From Natronobacterium gregoryi SP2 (GTDB lineage Archaea > Halobacteriota > Halobacteria > Halobacteriales > Natrialbaceae): a stretch of DNA of 64,000 nucleotides. The DNA lies in the NCBI RefSeq assembly GCF_000230715.2, contig NC_019792.1, forward strand, positions 3,472,001 to 3,536,000. Reading direction: 5' to 3'. Of the stretch, positions 16,215-25,830 are shown in pieces. The position numbers were made by a program, and so were the translations under genes. The notes under the pieces were generated by a model, which was not told the origin of the DNA, made no database searches, and worked only from the letters and a program-made list of their open reading frames with translations. The number at the start of each line of letters is the position of its first letter. Within the stretch, counting starts at the first letter, position 1.

Positions 16215-16373
16215 ACATTAGGGGGGCTGGTCGGCCATTGTGGCGTGGGTTGTCTCGTCGAGTGTCGGCTTCCTCCCCGACCTCAAGAGTCGGGGCAGCC
16301 GCCTCGTACCGTCTGTGAAACATCCGTTCGTTCCAAACGCAGATCGTGGACGAGGAACGTTTCACTTAGTTGT

Positions 16374-16413
16374 ACAATTGACCAATTGTCATAATGATAA
16401 ACCACTATATATT
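16374..16413 (+). promoter_or_regulatory. lctP promoter with upstream 16-bp palindrome
   Basis: A perfect palindrome, ACAATTG-ac-CAATTGT (16374-16389), lies about 17 bp upstream of a strong TATA box (TATATATT, 16406-16413). The placement is that of an activator site or upstream operator for the lactate operon. The start codon is about 150 bp downstream, so the transcript has a long leader or a second promoter exists. Confidence 0.5.
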
Positions 16414-16560
16414 GAAATATTGCGGAGGATACAGAAAGACTCCGATAGATATACGGTAGCATGATGTAGAGGTTGGGACGATGGTTGTATACTCCCGCCA
16501 TATGGCTGGGTTGGGGCGCAACGAAACGAAAGACACCAAACGGGTGAACCGGAGGGGACG

Positions 16561-18330
16561 ATGACGAGCACCGTCGAAATCGGGGCCGCGCTCGCTCCGC
16601 TCGTCGTCGTCGCCGTCTTGCTCGTCGGCTTCCTGTGGCCGGCCGAGCGATCGATGCCGGTCGCGTGGGTCGTCGCAGCGGTCGTCGCCTTCGCGATCTG
16701 GGACATGCCCCTCGAGTGGATTCTGGCAGCGAGTATCGGCGGCGCACTCGCCGCCATCGAGATTCTCTGGATCGTCTTCGGCGCGCTCGTGTTGCTTTAC
16801 ACGCTGATGCGATCGGGAGCGGTCGACCGGATCAACGAGGGATTCGCCTCGATCAGCGAGGACCGGCGCGTCCAGGTCGTCTTGCTTGGCTTTTTCCTCG
16901 CGACGTTTATCGAAGGCGTCGCCGGCTTTGGCACTCCCGCGGCCGTCGTCGCGCCGTTGTTGCTCGCACTCGGCTTCCCGGCGCTCGCCGCCGTCGTCGC
17001 GGCGCTGGTCGGTCACGCCGTCGCGACGGTCTTTGGCGCAGTCGGCACGCCGATCATCGTCGGCTACGAACAACCGCTCGAGAGCGTCGAGCCGACGATC
17101 GCGGCCGAGGGACTGTCCGTCGCTAGCTACTCGGCGACTGCGGCCGGCTGGGCTGCGGTGTTCAACGGCGTCCTCGGCGTGTTGATGCCGCTTTTCGCCG
17201 TCGGCATGGTCGTCTACTTCTTCGGTGATCCCGACGATCGGTCGGTCGCCCCGGTCAAAGATGTCGTCCCGCTCTGTCTATTCTCCGGCGTCGCGTTCGC
17301 CATCCCGTACGCGCTAGTGGCCTGGTTTATCGGACCCGAGCTCCCGTCGCTGTTCGCAGCGATGGTCGGCGGTGCCATCGTCGTGGCCACGCTCCGTGCC
17401 GGCTATCTCGATCCCGACGACACCTGGGAGTTCCCGCCCCGCGAGGAGTGGCCCGACCACTGGGTCGGCAGCATCGAACCCGGTAGCAACGAGACGGACG
17501 CCCCAGTGGACGGCGAGAAGTCGATGTCGCTCCTGCGGGCGTGGTCGCCATACCTGATCCTCGTCGTCCTCCTGATCGGAACCCGCGTGATAGAACCAAT
17601 CGCGGAGTTCCTGCAGGGAGGCCCAATCGCGGCGCTCGAGACCGGCGTCGGTCAGTTCTCGATTGGTCCGATCCTCGAGTGGTCGGCGATCCTCGGCACC
17701 GAACTCGGCGGTGCGATCGACTGGGCCTACGTGCCCGGCACCTGGCTCGTGCTCAGCGCGTTGCTCGCGATTCCGGTGTTCCGGATGAACACTAGCCAGG
17801 TAGCGAGTGCGTGGCGCGAGGCCGGCGACAAGATCGTCTCGCCGCTGATCGCGCTCGTGTTCGTCATCGCGATGGTCGAAGTCATGCTCGAGACCACGGC
17901 CCACGTCGAAGCCGGCGCGACGGCGGCCGCGTCGGTGCCCGACGGGAGCATGATCGTCGTCCTCGCGGAGGCGACCGCAGCGGCGATCGGTCCTGCGTAC
18001 CCGATGATCGCGCCAGCGGTCGGCGCGCTCGGGGCTTTCATCGCGGGCTCGATCACGGTCAGTAACATCACCTTCAGTGCGTTCCAGTTCGAGGTCGCCC
18101 AGACCCTCGACATGCCGACGCAGATCCTGGTCGGTGCCCAGTCGATCGGCGGCGCGATCGGGAACGTCATCGCGATCCACAACGTGATCGCCGCGCTGGC
18201 GACCGTCGGCCTCGTCGGGAAGACCGGACGAGTCATCCGGCTCAACCTCATCCCCGTCGCCTACTACCTGATCGTCGGTGGGCTCTTGACGACGCTGTTC
18301 GTCTACGTGGCCTTCCCGACGGTTTTCTAA
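16561..18330 (+). CDS. lctP: L-lactate/glycolate permease family transporter (589 aa)
   Basis: This is a polytopic membrane protein with about 13-14 helices and LctP-family landmarks: the conserved [19 protein letters not shown] segment (~residues 112-130), [15 protein letters not shown] (~148-162), and the late [17 protein letters not shown] block (~493-509) with [20 protein letters not shown] (~528-547). The family imports lactate or glycolate with protons. It sits 45 bp before a D-lactate dehydrogenase-type gene on the same strand, so the pair forms an uptake-and-oxidation operon. Length is normal for the family. Confidence 0.9.
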   Translation: MTSTVEIGAALAPLVVVAVLLVGFLWPAERSMPVAWVVAAVVAFAIWDMPLEWILAASIGGALAAIEILWIVFGALVLLYTLMRSGAVDRINEGFASISEDRRVQVVLLGFFLATFIEGVAGFGTPAAVVAPLLLALGFPALAAVVAALVGHAVATVFGAVGTPIIVGYEQPLESVEPTIAAEGLSVASYSATAAGWAAVFNGVLGVLMPLFAVGMVVYFFGDPDDRSVAPVKDVVPLCLFSGVAFAIPYALVAWFIGPELPSLFAAMVGGAIVVATLRAGYLDPDDTWEFPPREEWPDHWVGSIEPGSNETDAPVDGEKSMSLLRAWSPYLILVVLLIGTRVIEPIAEFLQGGPIAALETGVGQFSIGPILEWSAILGTELGGAIDWAYVPGTWLVLSALLAIPVFRMNTSQVASAWREAGDKIVSPLIALVFVIAMVEVMLETTAHVEAGATAAASVPDGSMIVVLAEATAAAIGPAYPMIAPAVGALGAFIAGSITVSNITFSAFQFEVAQTLDMPTQILVGAQSIGGAIGNVIAIHNVIAALATVGLVGKTGRVIRLNLIPVAYYLIVGGLLTTLFVYVAFPTVF

Positions 18331-18375
18331 GCACCGCCTCCTAAACGACTTCGACGACCCGACACCACTATTCCC

Positions 18376-21300
18376 ATGACGACTACACCACCAACCCGGG
18401 GCGATCCGGCCGACGATCCAAACGCCAACTACGACTACCAGAGCGACGACGTCGAACGACCCGACCTCGTCGCCGACCTCGAGCGTCGCGTCACCGGCGA
18501 CGTTCGGTTCGACTCCTACTCACGACAGTTGTACGCCACCGACGCGAGCATCTACGAAGTGACGCCGATCGGCGTCGTCTTCCCGAAGACGACCGCCGAC
18601 GTCGCCCGCGTCGTCGGCTACTGTGCCGACGAGGGGATTCCGGTCCTCCCGCGGGGCGGCGGCACCAGCCTCGCCGGCCAGACCGTCAACGAAGCCGTCG
18701 TCCTCGATTTTACGAAGTACATGGACGGCGTCGTCGAGATCGATCCCCACGAGCGACTCGCGACTGCCCAGTCCGGTATCTACCTCGAGTCGCTCAACGA
18801 GAACCTCGAGCCCCACGACCTGAAGTTCGCGCCCGATCCCGCCTGGGGCGACAAGAGCGCGCTCGGCGGCGCGATCGGCAACAACTCGACCGGGGCTCAC
18901 TCCCTGCAGTACGGCAAGACCGACGCCTACGTCGAGGAGGTCGAGGTCGTCCTCGCGGACGGTACCGTCACCACCTTCGGCGAAGTCGCCGTCGACGACC
19001 TCTCCGATCTGGCCGACGGCGACGATCTCGAGGCGGCGATCTACGGCGAAGTCGCACGCATTCTCGAGGAGAAGGGCGATCTGGTCGAAGAGGTGTATCC
19101 CGATCTCAAACGCAACGTCTCCGGGTACAACCTCGACTGGCTCGTCGAGGGCGCGCGCGGAGACGAACGCGGCATCGGCGAACCCGACGCCGAGGGCGGC
19201 ACGGTCAACCTCGCGAAACTGCTCTGTGGCAGCGAAGGGACGCTGGCGATCGTCACCGAGGCCACCGTCTCGCTCGAGTCCCTCCCGGAAGAGAAGAGTA
19301 TGGCGTTGCTGGCCTACGACACCGTCCTCGATGCGATGGACGACGTCGAGCCGATCGTCGAGCACGACCCCGCCGCAGTCGAGGTACTCGACGACGTGAT
19401 GATCGACCTCGCACGGGAGACCCCCGAGTTCGCCTCCGTCGCGGAGATGCTCCCAGAAGGGACGGCAGCAGTCCTGATCGTCGAGTTCTACGCCGACGAC
19501 ATCGCAGACGGCAAGCGGAAGGTCGCGAACTTGCTTGCCGACCGCTGTCCGGCCGTCGACCCCGAAGGTGAGGCCGACGATGAAGACGACGACGCGCGGA
19601 CGATCACCGACGCCGACGCTCTGGCGTTCGACGCCCTCGAGGCCTACGACGCCGACAGTCGCGCAAAGATCTGGAAGCTTCGCAAGTCCGGGCTCCCGAT
19701 CTTGCTCTCGCGGACGACCGACGAGAAACACGTCGCGTTCATCGAGGACACCGGCATTCCGCCCGAGAACCTCCGGGAGTTCGTCGCCGACTTCCAGGAC
19801 GTCCTCGAGGATCACGAGACCTACGCCAGCTTCTACGCCCACGCCGGCCCCGGCGTCCTTCACATCCGTCCGCTCGTGAACACGAAGACCCAGGGCGGAC
19901 TCGAGGCGATGGAGTCGATCGCGGCCGACGTGACCGACCTCGTCGTCGAATACGACGGCTCCGTCTCGGGCGAGCACGGTGACGGCCGCGCCCGTACCCA
20001 GTGGAACCGGAAACTGTACGGCGACGAGATGTGGGAGACCTTCCAGGAGTTGAAGACGGCGTTCGACCCCGACTGGCTCCTGAACCCGGGACAGGTCGTC
20101 TTCCGCGAGGAGAACCCGACGGACATGACTGAGAACCACCGCTTCGGCCCGGACTACGAGTTCGACGCCGGCTTCGAGTCGAACCTCGAGTGGCGTGAAG
20201 ACAACGGGTTCCAGGGGATGGTCGAACTCTGTCATGGCTGTGGCGGCTGTCGTGGTGAACAGTCCACCACGGGCGGCGTGATGTGTCCGACGTTCCGCGC
20301 CGAAGACGAGGAGATCCTCTCGACCCGAGGCCGTGCGAACGCCCTTCGCCAGGCGATGAACGGCGAACTCGACGCCGACGAGCAGTTCAGCGACGAGTTC
20401 GTCGAGGAGGTGCTCGACCTCTGTATCGGCTGCAAGGGCTGTAAACACGACTGCCCGAGCGGAGTCGACCTGGCGAAGCTGAAAGCCGAACTCACCTACG
20501 AGCATCACAAACGACACGGGACCTCGATCCGGGACCGCATGTTCGCCAACTTCGAGACGCTGGCGAAGCTCGGCTCGGCGACCGCGCCGCTGTCGAACTG
20601 GGCGACAAAAGTGCCCGGCAGCAGCCTCGTCGCCGAAAAAGTGCTCGGCATCTCCCGCGAACGCGATCTCCCCACGTTCCGCCGGAACACCTTCACGAAG
20701 CGGGTCGCCGACCACCGGCCGGCGGTCTCCCCGACCGAGGCCGACCACAAGGTCGTCCTCGTCCCCGACATCTACACCAACCACGAGTACCCCGAGGCCG
20801 GCGAAGCCGCACTCGAGGTGCTCGAGGCCGCTGGCGTCCACGTCGAGATCGCCGATCCGCGCGACGTTGGTCGACCGGCGTACTCGAAGGGGATGCTCGA
20901 CGAGGCAGCCGAGAACGCGAACGACACCGTCCACGCGCTGTTGCCGTACGTCGAGGACGGCTACGAGGTGGTGTTGATCGAGCCGTCCGACGCCGTTATG
21001 GTCCAGTCGGACTACCTCGATCTCTTCGACCACGACGAGGTCCGGACCGTCGCGGAGAACGCCTACGGCATCTGTGAGTACCTCGATCGGTTCAATCTCG
21101 ATCGCGAACTCGCGTTTGCCGCCCCCGACGACCACCTCGCATACCACGGCCACTGTCATCAGAAAGCTCACGCGAAGGATCACCACGCGGTCGGTATCCT
21201 TCGTCGGGCCGGCTACGCGGTCGATCCTCTCGACTCGACGTGCTGTGGGATGGCCGGCTCCTTTGGCTACGAAGCTGAACACTATTCGATGAGCATGGCC

Positions 21301-21462
21301 ATCGCCGACGTGCTCTACGATCAGGTCGACGAGAGCGAGGGCGACCACGTCGTCGCTCCCGGCGCGTCGTGTCGCACCCAACTCGAGGATAGACCCGGTG
21401 CGACCGAAGAGCCGCCGACGCCGATCGAAGTCGTCGCCGAGGCGCTGGCGGACGCTCCGTAG
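18376..21462 (+). CDS. dld: Fused FAD-linked and iron-sulfur D-lactate dehydrogenase (1,028 aa)
   Basis: Residues ~60-280 are the FAD-binding PCMH domain (VLPRGGGTSLAGQTVN at ~92-107), followed by the FAD-oxidase C-terminal domain to ~575 (EYDGSVSGEHGDGRART). A ferredoxin-like region follows with Cys clusters CHGCGGC (~619) and CIGCKGCKHDCP (~683). The last third has CCG-domain motifs HCHQKAH (~926) and CCGMAGSFGYE (~955). The layout is that of GlcD fused to a GlpC-like subunit, which oxidises D-lactate or glycolate and passes electrons to the membrane. Pairing with the permease argues for lactate. D- versus L-specificity cannot be read from the sequence. Confidence 0.85.
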   Translation: MTTTPPTRGDPADDPNANYDYQSDDVERPDLVADLERRVTGDVRFDSYSRQLYATDASIYEVTPIGVVFPKTTADVARVVGYCADEGIPVLPRGGGTSLAGQTVNEAVVLDFTKYMDGVVEIDPHERLATAQSGIYLESLNENLEPHDLKFAPDPAWGDKSALGGAIGNNSTGAHSLQYGKTDAYVEEVEVVLADGTVTTFGEVAVDDLSDLADGDDLEAAIYGEVARILEEKGDLVEEVYPDLKRNVSGYNLDWLVEGARGDERGIGEPDAEGGTVNLAKLLCGSEGTLAIVTEATVSLESLPEEKSMALLAYDTVLDAMDDVEPIVEHDPAAVEVLDDVMIDLARETPEFASVAEMLPEGTAAVLIVEFYADDIADGKRKVANLLADRCPAVDPEGEADDEDDDARTITDADALAFDALEAYDADSRAKIWKLRKSGLPILLSRTTDEKHVAFIEDTGIPPENLREFVADFQDVLEDHETYASFYAHAGPGVLHIRPLVNTKTQGGLEAMESIAADVTDLVVEYDGSVSGEHGDGRARTQWNRKLYGDEMWETFQELKTAFDPDWLLNPGQVVFREENPTDMTENHRFGPDYEFDAGFESNLEWREDNGFQGMVELCHGCGGCRGEQSTTGGVMCPTFRAEDEEILSTRGRANALRQAMNGELDADEQFSDEFVEEVLDLCIGCKGCKHDCPSGVDLAKLKAELTYEHHKRHGTSIRDRMFANFETLAKLGSATAPLSNWATKVPGSSLVAEKVLGISRERDLPTFRRNTFTKRVADHRPAVSPTEADHKVVLVPDIYTNHEYPEAGEAALEVLEAAGVHVEIADPRDVGRPAYSKGMLDEAAENANDTVHALLPYVEDGYEVVLIEPSDAVMVQSDYLDLFDHDEVRTVAENAYGICEYLDRFNLDRELAFAAPDDHLAYHGHCHQKAHAKDHHAVGILRRAGYAVDPLDSTCCGMAGSFGYEAEHYSMSMAIADVLYDQVDESEGDHVVAPGASCRTQLEDRPGATEEPPTPIEVVAEALADAP

Positions 21463-21769
21463 CGGAGGCCGGCTCGGAATTTCGATCCGTCCTTTCGATC
21501 CGCGTTCTTCATGCTACTGCACGACAGTCAGTACACACCCGATCACGTCTCGAGTGCGATCGGTGTGTGCAGTGGTTCGGTCGGCAGTCTCAGCTGTGCG
21601 CTGAACGTCGTCGGTGTAACTGCAAGACTGGTTGCGCCTGTGAATCGCCCGGGGTCACGTGGTTCGAAACGCGAAGCGTCTCGTCATCGAGCGAGACCAG
21701 AGGTCTCGCAGATGTCGCGGAGCTTAATGAGTAACGGAAGTTATGGGTATGGACTGAGATGGGCGAGTA
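21463..21769. other. Intergenic region with dispersed repeat copy 2
   Basis: No gene is supported in this ~300-bp gap after the lactate dehydrogenase. The complement of 21648-21690 matches the repeat at 15819-15860. The remainder up to 21769 probably contains the left end of the IS630-type element (cttaatgagtaacgg at about 21723). Confidence 0.45.
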
Positions 21770-22218
21770 ATGGGAGGCGACCGGCGAGGCGATCTCGTTC
21801 GTCATCTGAGTGAGGAGGAATTGGATCGTCTGCTTCGTCCAGCAGACGATCCAAAGATCATCAAGTGGTTCTCCTTTGTCAAACGCCTCTACAAGGGCGC
21901 AACGTACGAGGAAACAGCCGATGACGTTGGCAAATTTGCGTCGACTGGAAATCGCTGGGCACGTCGGTGGAACGATGGCGGACTTGGGCAGTTGACACCA
22001 AACTTCGGGGGCCTTAGTAATGAAGAGAGGAAATGAAGATGGCGATATCCAGCATCCTTCACCATCACACTCCTACGAGCCGTATCTCTCAAACCTATCT
22101 TCAGAACTTCTCCTAACTACTACCGCCCCCGAAGTTCGGTGACGAGGAACAAGAGCGTCTGTTAGAACTTCTCCAGAAGGGACAGCCCTGGAAAGCACAG
22201 GAGAAAGGTCTTCTCTGA
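21770..22218 (+). pseudogene. IS630-family transposase fragment interrupted by a MITE
   Basis: The N-terminal frame (HLSEEELDRLLRPADDPK, VKRLYKGATYEETADDVGK, NRWARRWNDGGLGQLTPNFG) is the helix-turn-helix region of haloarchaeal IS630 transposases. After NFGG the frame is broken by about 106 bp, then resumes with PKFGDEEQERLLELLQKGQP before a stop at 22216-22218. The DDE domain is absent. A perfect 14-bp hairpin (21821-21834 with 21841-21854) lies inside the coding sequence. Confidence 0.7.
22015..22122. mobile_element. MITE-like insertion (~106 bp) inside the IS630 transposase
   Basis: The inserted segment is flanked by TA on both sides (22015-22016 and 22121-22122) and has imperfect terminal inverted repeats, gtaatgaagagagg against gtagttaggagaag (10 of 14). 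TA duplication fits mobilisation by an IS630/Tc1-type transposase. The host reading frame resumes directly after it. It has no coding capacity. Confidence 0.45.
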
Positions 22219-22260
22219 GTAGCCACTCTTCGGACAGTCGCTTCGAGAGCCGATCTAATT

Positions 22261-22946
22261 TGCTCTGTTGAATAGCGATCTAATCCGCCGATATCACTAG
22301 CTTAGAAGGATGAAGCCGAGGAATTCGACTCTGCCTATGGAAATCGATATCCTCGACTTCGTTGAGCAGTGTCGTGACCTAGCTAAACAAGCGTTGGGGA
22401 AGCACGCGGGCGAGCCCGCCAGCGGCGGGTTCGCCCGCTGGGTCCATGTCGTTCTCCACTGTTTTCGGCTCGAAAAGGGCCATAGCTACCGTGAAACGCC
22501 GAATCGGCTGAAGTATATGAGCGAGGTTCGTGACGTACTTGGTCTCGATCGAGAGAATCTCCCTGACTACAGCACGATCTACAAATCGTTCGACCGGCTG
22601 AAAATGTGGGTGTGGCGGGCGTTGCTGCGCATTTCAGCGCAGCAACACCCGCAGTCTGGCCACGCCGCTCTCGACAGCACGTTCTTTGATCGCCGCCGTT
22701 CTTCATCGTACTTCCGCCAGCGGTCAGGAAACACCGTACAGACGCTGAAAGTGACGACATTAACTGATATAGAGTCGCTCGCTGTTCTTGATGTCCATAT
22801 TACAGCACGGTGGAAGCACGATACGAAGACCGGACCGCAGATCGTCCGCCGGAACGCGGACGACCTGCAGTCCGTGGCTGCCGATAACGGGTTCCAAGAC
22901 TGGCACACTGAGTACGAAATCTCCGCACTTGATGTCGAGTATATTC
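22261..22946 (+). mobile_element. IS5-family insertion sequence, 3' end lost to the ISH8-type element
   Basis: The left end keeps GCTCTGTTGAA, as in the element at 10590. The transposase frame starts at 22310 and runs LDFVEQCRDLAKQALGKHAG, GLDRENLPDYSTIYKSFDRL, GHAALDSTFFDRRRSS (first catalytic Asp) and DIESLAVLDVHITARWKHDT. It is truncated after AADNGFQDWHTEYEISALD by the next IS at 22947. Two strong hairpins lie in the coding sequence (22406-22438 and 22615-22652). The copy is non-autonomous. Confidence 0.75.
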
Positions 22947-24339
22947 GTCTTTAGCTAAGACTCACACCTCGGTTGCGTAGCGGTAGCGAGCGTCTCTTGT
23001 AACACTGGGCGTTGCTGGTGGATCTTCTGTGCGTCGTCGATCAGTCGGTCAAGCAGCGGTGGCGGCGAGTAGCCAAGATATTCGCCAAGTTCGTGGAGGA
23101 TGAGCTGGGCGTGCGACCGGAAGGTCGCCGCCCAGCGTTCCGGCGGAAACACGATCTCACCGTCCGCCTGTTCGGTGACCAGATCGAGCAATTCACGACT
23201 CACGAGCAGTGACAGCAACGCCGCGTACAGCAGAATTTCGACAACATGCTTCTTTGTCGTGTCGAACTCGTCCAGTTCGTACTGCGTCTTCAACTCCCGA
23301 AACAGCAACTCCACCTCCCACCGACACCGATAGATCGTCCCTAGATCCGACGGCAGGAACTCCTCTCTCGGGAGATTCGTGATGTACAGGTGGTAGTCGT
23401 CGGCGTCCTCTTTCCGGACGCCGACGACGCGAAACCGCTTCGTATGGCGTGACTGCGTTCCGCCGTACGGTCTTCGGTCGAACTCGGCTTCGACTTCCAC
23501 GTCGATGTACTCGCGGTGCAGATCATCCACAACATCGTGGATCTGCTCACCCTCCAAGGGAATGGCGCGCCCGCGCCATTCCCGTAATTCCTCCGTTACG
23601 ACCGGATTTGCGCTCTCTTTCAGCCGACTCACGAAGTAGCCGTCGTTCTCATCGATCAACGCGAAGCGGCGGTACTTGAAGTAGGCTCGGTCGAACAGAA
23701 CGAGCCGATCTTCGAGCCACGATCCTGTGTGAAACAACGTGCTGTCGTGCGTTTTCTCGTCAGTCACGTCGAGACGTTCTATCGTCTGCTCAGTGGCATT
23801 GTGGAGCAGGTGGAGCTTCGCTCCAGCCTGCTCCTCCTTGCGAGCTTCGTACTCATCGGCAAGGAACTCGTGCAACCGCAGGACGGTTCCATCAGCGATC
23901 ATCACGTCCTTGAATCGGTCGATATCGGCGTCAACAGTGTCAGGGACAGCGACCTCGTCGAGGCCACGCTCGACGAGGTCGCGGAAGTACTCTGCGGGAG
24001 ACGGCGTCAACCGGTGATAGAAGCCGCCGGGAGAGGTCGTCTCATCAGCTGTCGAGTTGTAGCTGCGTCTGAAGCCAGCGAGTGTTCGGCTTTCGCCTGC
24101 GGCGAAGCCGAACACGAATGCCCAGACGAAGGCAGGGATCTGGAGCTTGCGGTCGCGTCCGATCACGCCGAGTTCCTCGGCGTGCTCTTCGAGGAACTCA
24201 GAGGGAAACAGTGTAGTGAGCCGACGCATAATCCGAGATGAGGAGGCATTGGTGGACACAGCCGTTGCCTCCTCATTCCTCTCGAAAAGATGTCTCGATA
24301 AGCCGCTGCTGTCACGTGGTTCTTCGCTTAGCTAAAGAC
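22947..24339 (-). mobile_element. ISH8-type (IS4 family) insertion sequence, 1,393 bp
   Basis: The ends share the inverted repeat GTCTTTAGCTAAG (22947-22959 and the complement at 24327-24339). One intact transposase gene fills the interior. The 10 bp outside each end differ (gagtatattc and agatagagtc), so no target duplication is present, implying recombination or deletion after insertion. On the left it truncates an IS5 element, on the right a helix-turn-helix gene. Confidence 0.8.
22955..24259 (-). CDS. ISH8-type IS4-family transposase (434 aa)
   Basis: The full-length frame has IS4 landmarks: DVMIADGTVLRLHEFLADEY (first catalytic Asp, ~residue 122), VLFDRAYFKYRRF (second Asp, ~190), and the YREK region YRCRWEVELLFRELKTQYEL (~310-330) with the catalytic Glu. 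No internal stop or frameshift was seen, so it may be active. The stop codon lies inside the terminal inverted repeat. The coding sequence carries at least six strong hairpins: 23396-23428, 23558-23583, 23803-23834, 23949-23982, 24082-24114 and 24164-24184. The second-to-last has 15-bp perfect arms with a 3-nt loop. Confidence 0.85.
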   Translation of the reverse strand: MSTNASSSRIMRRLTTLFPSEFLEEHAEELGVIGRDRKLQIPAFVWAFVFGFAAGESRTLAGFRRSYNSTADETTSPGGFYHRLTPSPAEYFRDLVERGLDEVAVPDTVDADIDRFKDVMIADGTVLRLHEFLADEYEARKEEQAGAKLHLLHNATEQTIERLDVTDEKTHDSTLFHTGSWLEDRLVLFDRAYFKYRRFALIDENDGYFVSRLKESANPVVTEELREWRGRAIPLEGEQIHDVVDDLHREYIDVEVEAEFDRRPYGGTQSRHTKRFRVVGVRKEDADDYHLYITNLPREEFLPSDLGTIYRCRWEVELLFRELKTQYELDEFDTTKKHVVEILLYAALLSLLVSRELLDLVTEQADGEIVFPPERWAATFRSHAQLILHELGEYLGYSPPPLLDRLIDDAQKIHQQRPVLQETLATATQPRCES

Positions 24340-24488
24340 AGATAGAGTCCACGGTAAATCGTCGACTGTGAGGCGTCTACCTCGTCGGCCAGGTAATTTT
24401 GATAAGCCGGGCCATCAACGAGGCGTTTGAATATCGACAATCGTTTGTGGAGGACCATGTAGGCGGCGTGCGCTTTCTCCGCATCCAT
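24340..24488 (-). pseudogene. Helix-turn-helix regulator truncated by the ISH8-type element
   Basis: From an ATG at 24488 the frame reads MDAEKAHAAYMVLHKRLSIF and DGPAYQNYLADEVDASQSTIYRGL, a typical winged-helix start with its recognition helix. It is cut at 24339 by the IS end. The wing and any effector domain are lost. Its natural target is unknown. Confidence 0.55.
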
Positions 24489-24704
24489 GATTCTATGTAC
24501 TGTGAAAATCAATTTATATCTAATGGAGATACCGATAGGTAGTATCTAAAATAATGGTGTTCGATATGGCATAGTCAAGCCAGATAATGTACGATATTCG
24601 CGCTCTGTGCCTATATTCAACAGGATAAAGAGCCGGAAGAAGATCCACGTGTTGTCGAATACCCTGATCAACGGTAACGAGCCATAATTTCGTTCTGATA
24701 GTGC

Positions 24705-25515
24705 ATGATTTTACCCGAACTCAGGAAAGGATGGGTGATGACAAACGGGTACCCGGAACAAAACGCCTCTCTTTCTACTGAATCAATCTCTAATGATACT
24801 GATTCATGGGAGGAACCGAACCGCAATCTTCTCGTCTCGATTGAGATCGAAAACGTCTCTCGAGAGCCTGGGGAAAATCCATATGATTGTTTCTACTCTG
24901 CTGATCCAGCTGATCCAAAACACTCTACCCATCGAGATGCTCTCATCACCGCCCACGAAATTATCGACGATCTCAACGACGATATCGACGTGGCCAATGC
25001 CGTGACGAACGCGAATATCCTACTCGAGAAATTCACCGATCCCTACTGGGATGACCACCCAGAAATCTACGAATTCGAGGTAATGCTCCGGTCGTTCATC
25101 TACGCCGAACTGCGTGGAATACGCTACCATCAAGACCTCGCAGACTTCCTCGAGCGCAACCCCGCGATTGCATTCACACTGAGCTTCGAACCGGACCTCG
25201 GTGACGAAAACGAGTATCTTGCCCTCCAAGTGTACCACACGCCGGAGACACCTCACCAGACGACGATCACCCCGTGTGCGAATCGTCGATTCCTCGATCG
25301 AGCGGAGAAGTTCATTATGGACGTCGTCGACGAGATCGAAGCCTACTGCCGCTGACACACCCACCTCGTCGAGATGCACTATCTGTGGAACAAGAATGGC
25401 AACATGAATCCAGGCGAGTCCGAGGAGAAACTCGACCCGGACGGTCTCATGAAACAGCAGATCCAACGGCTTGTGAATGAGTTGATGCGCCACGTCTGTC
25501 CGAAGATCAACTTCC
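24705..25515 (+). pseudogene. Degraded transposase remnant with an in-frame stop
   Basis: The frame from 24705 reads DHPEIYEFEVMLRSFIYAEL, RYHQDLADFLERNPAIAFTL and ETPHQTTITP, matching the N-terminal region of large haloarchaeal IS4/IS5-like transposases. A TGA at 25353-25355 interrupts it, and in-frame coding continues (HTHLVEMHYLWNKNGNMNP) until a new frame takes over near 25516. The catalytic C-terminal domain is not present. Assignment is from pattern recall, not a database match. Confidence 0.5.
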
Positions 25516-25615
25516 AGCGGCGGTCATCGCGCTGGCGATTGCGGGCTGGCTAGTTCTGCCGCTCGGTGCTTTCGGTGGCTGGTACCACGAGCGGGCGAAG
25601 CTGAACGCGAACTGA
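25516..25615 (+). pseudogene. C-terminal tail of a lost membrane protein
   Basis: In a frame different from the preceding remnant the sequence reads VIALAIAGWLVLPLGAFGGW, then YHERAKLNAN and a TGA at 25613-25615. This is one membrane helix with a basic tail and no start. It looks like the 3' end of a chromosomal gene whose 5' part was removed when the transposon cluster formed. Confidence 0.45.
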
Positions 25616-25830
25616 GCTATCATCGACGTCGGCAGTCGGAGTGTACGCAGGTCGTACTCTGATCGAACGAACGCGCGCCCGGGAGTAGCCGGAGCGTCGA
25701 TCGCTCGTCCCTGGAAACGACCGCATCAGTCGCGAACGATAGGAGCCCTATAACAAACCTTGCCAGCGACGAGCGTCCGCCAAGAGATGCGTATCGACGA
25801 GAAATCGACCGACAGTCGTACGGAGTCACG

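Larger units (their letters stand above)
15751..16560. other. Long intergenic region with repeat and transposon remnants
   Basis: This 810-bp gap before the lactate operon holds, in order: a dispersed repeat (15819-15860), an intergenic palindrome of the GATACGG family (15924-15997), the 5' fragment of a tnpB gene (16047-16214, minus), a hairpin upstream of it (16278-16305), and the lctP promoter region (16374-16413). No intact gene is present. Confidence 0.6.

Noticed and set aside
18520-21381. 953-codon open frame on the minus strand
   Set aside because: It lies antisense to the lactate dehydrogenase and arises from GC-rich third positions; no domain or start signal supports it.
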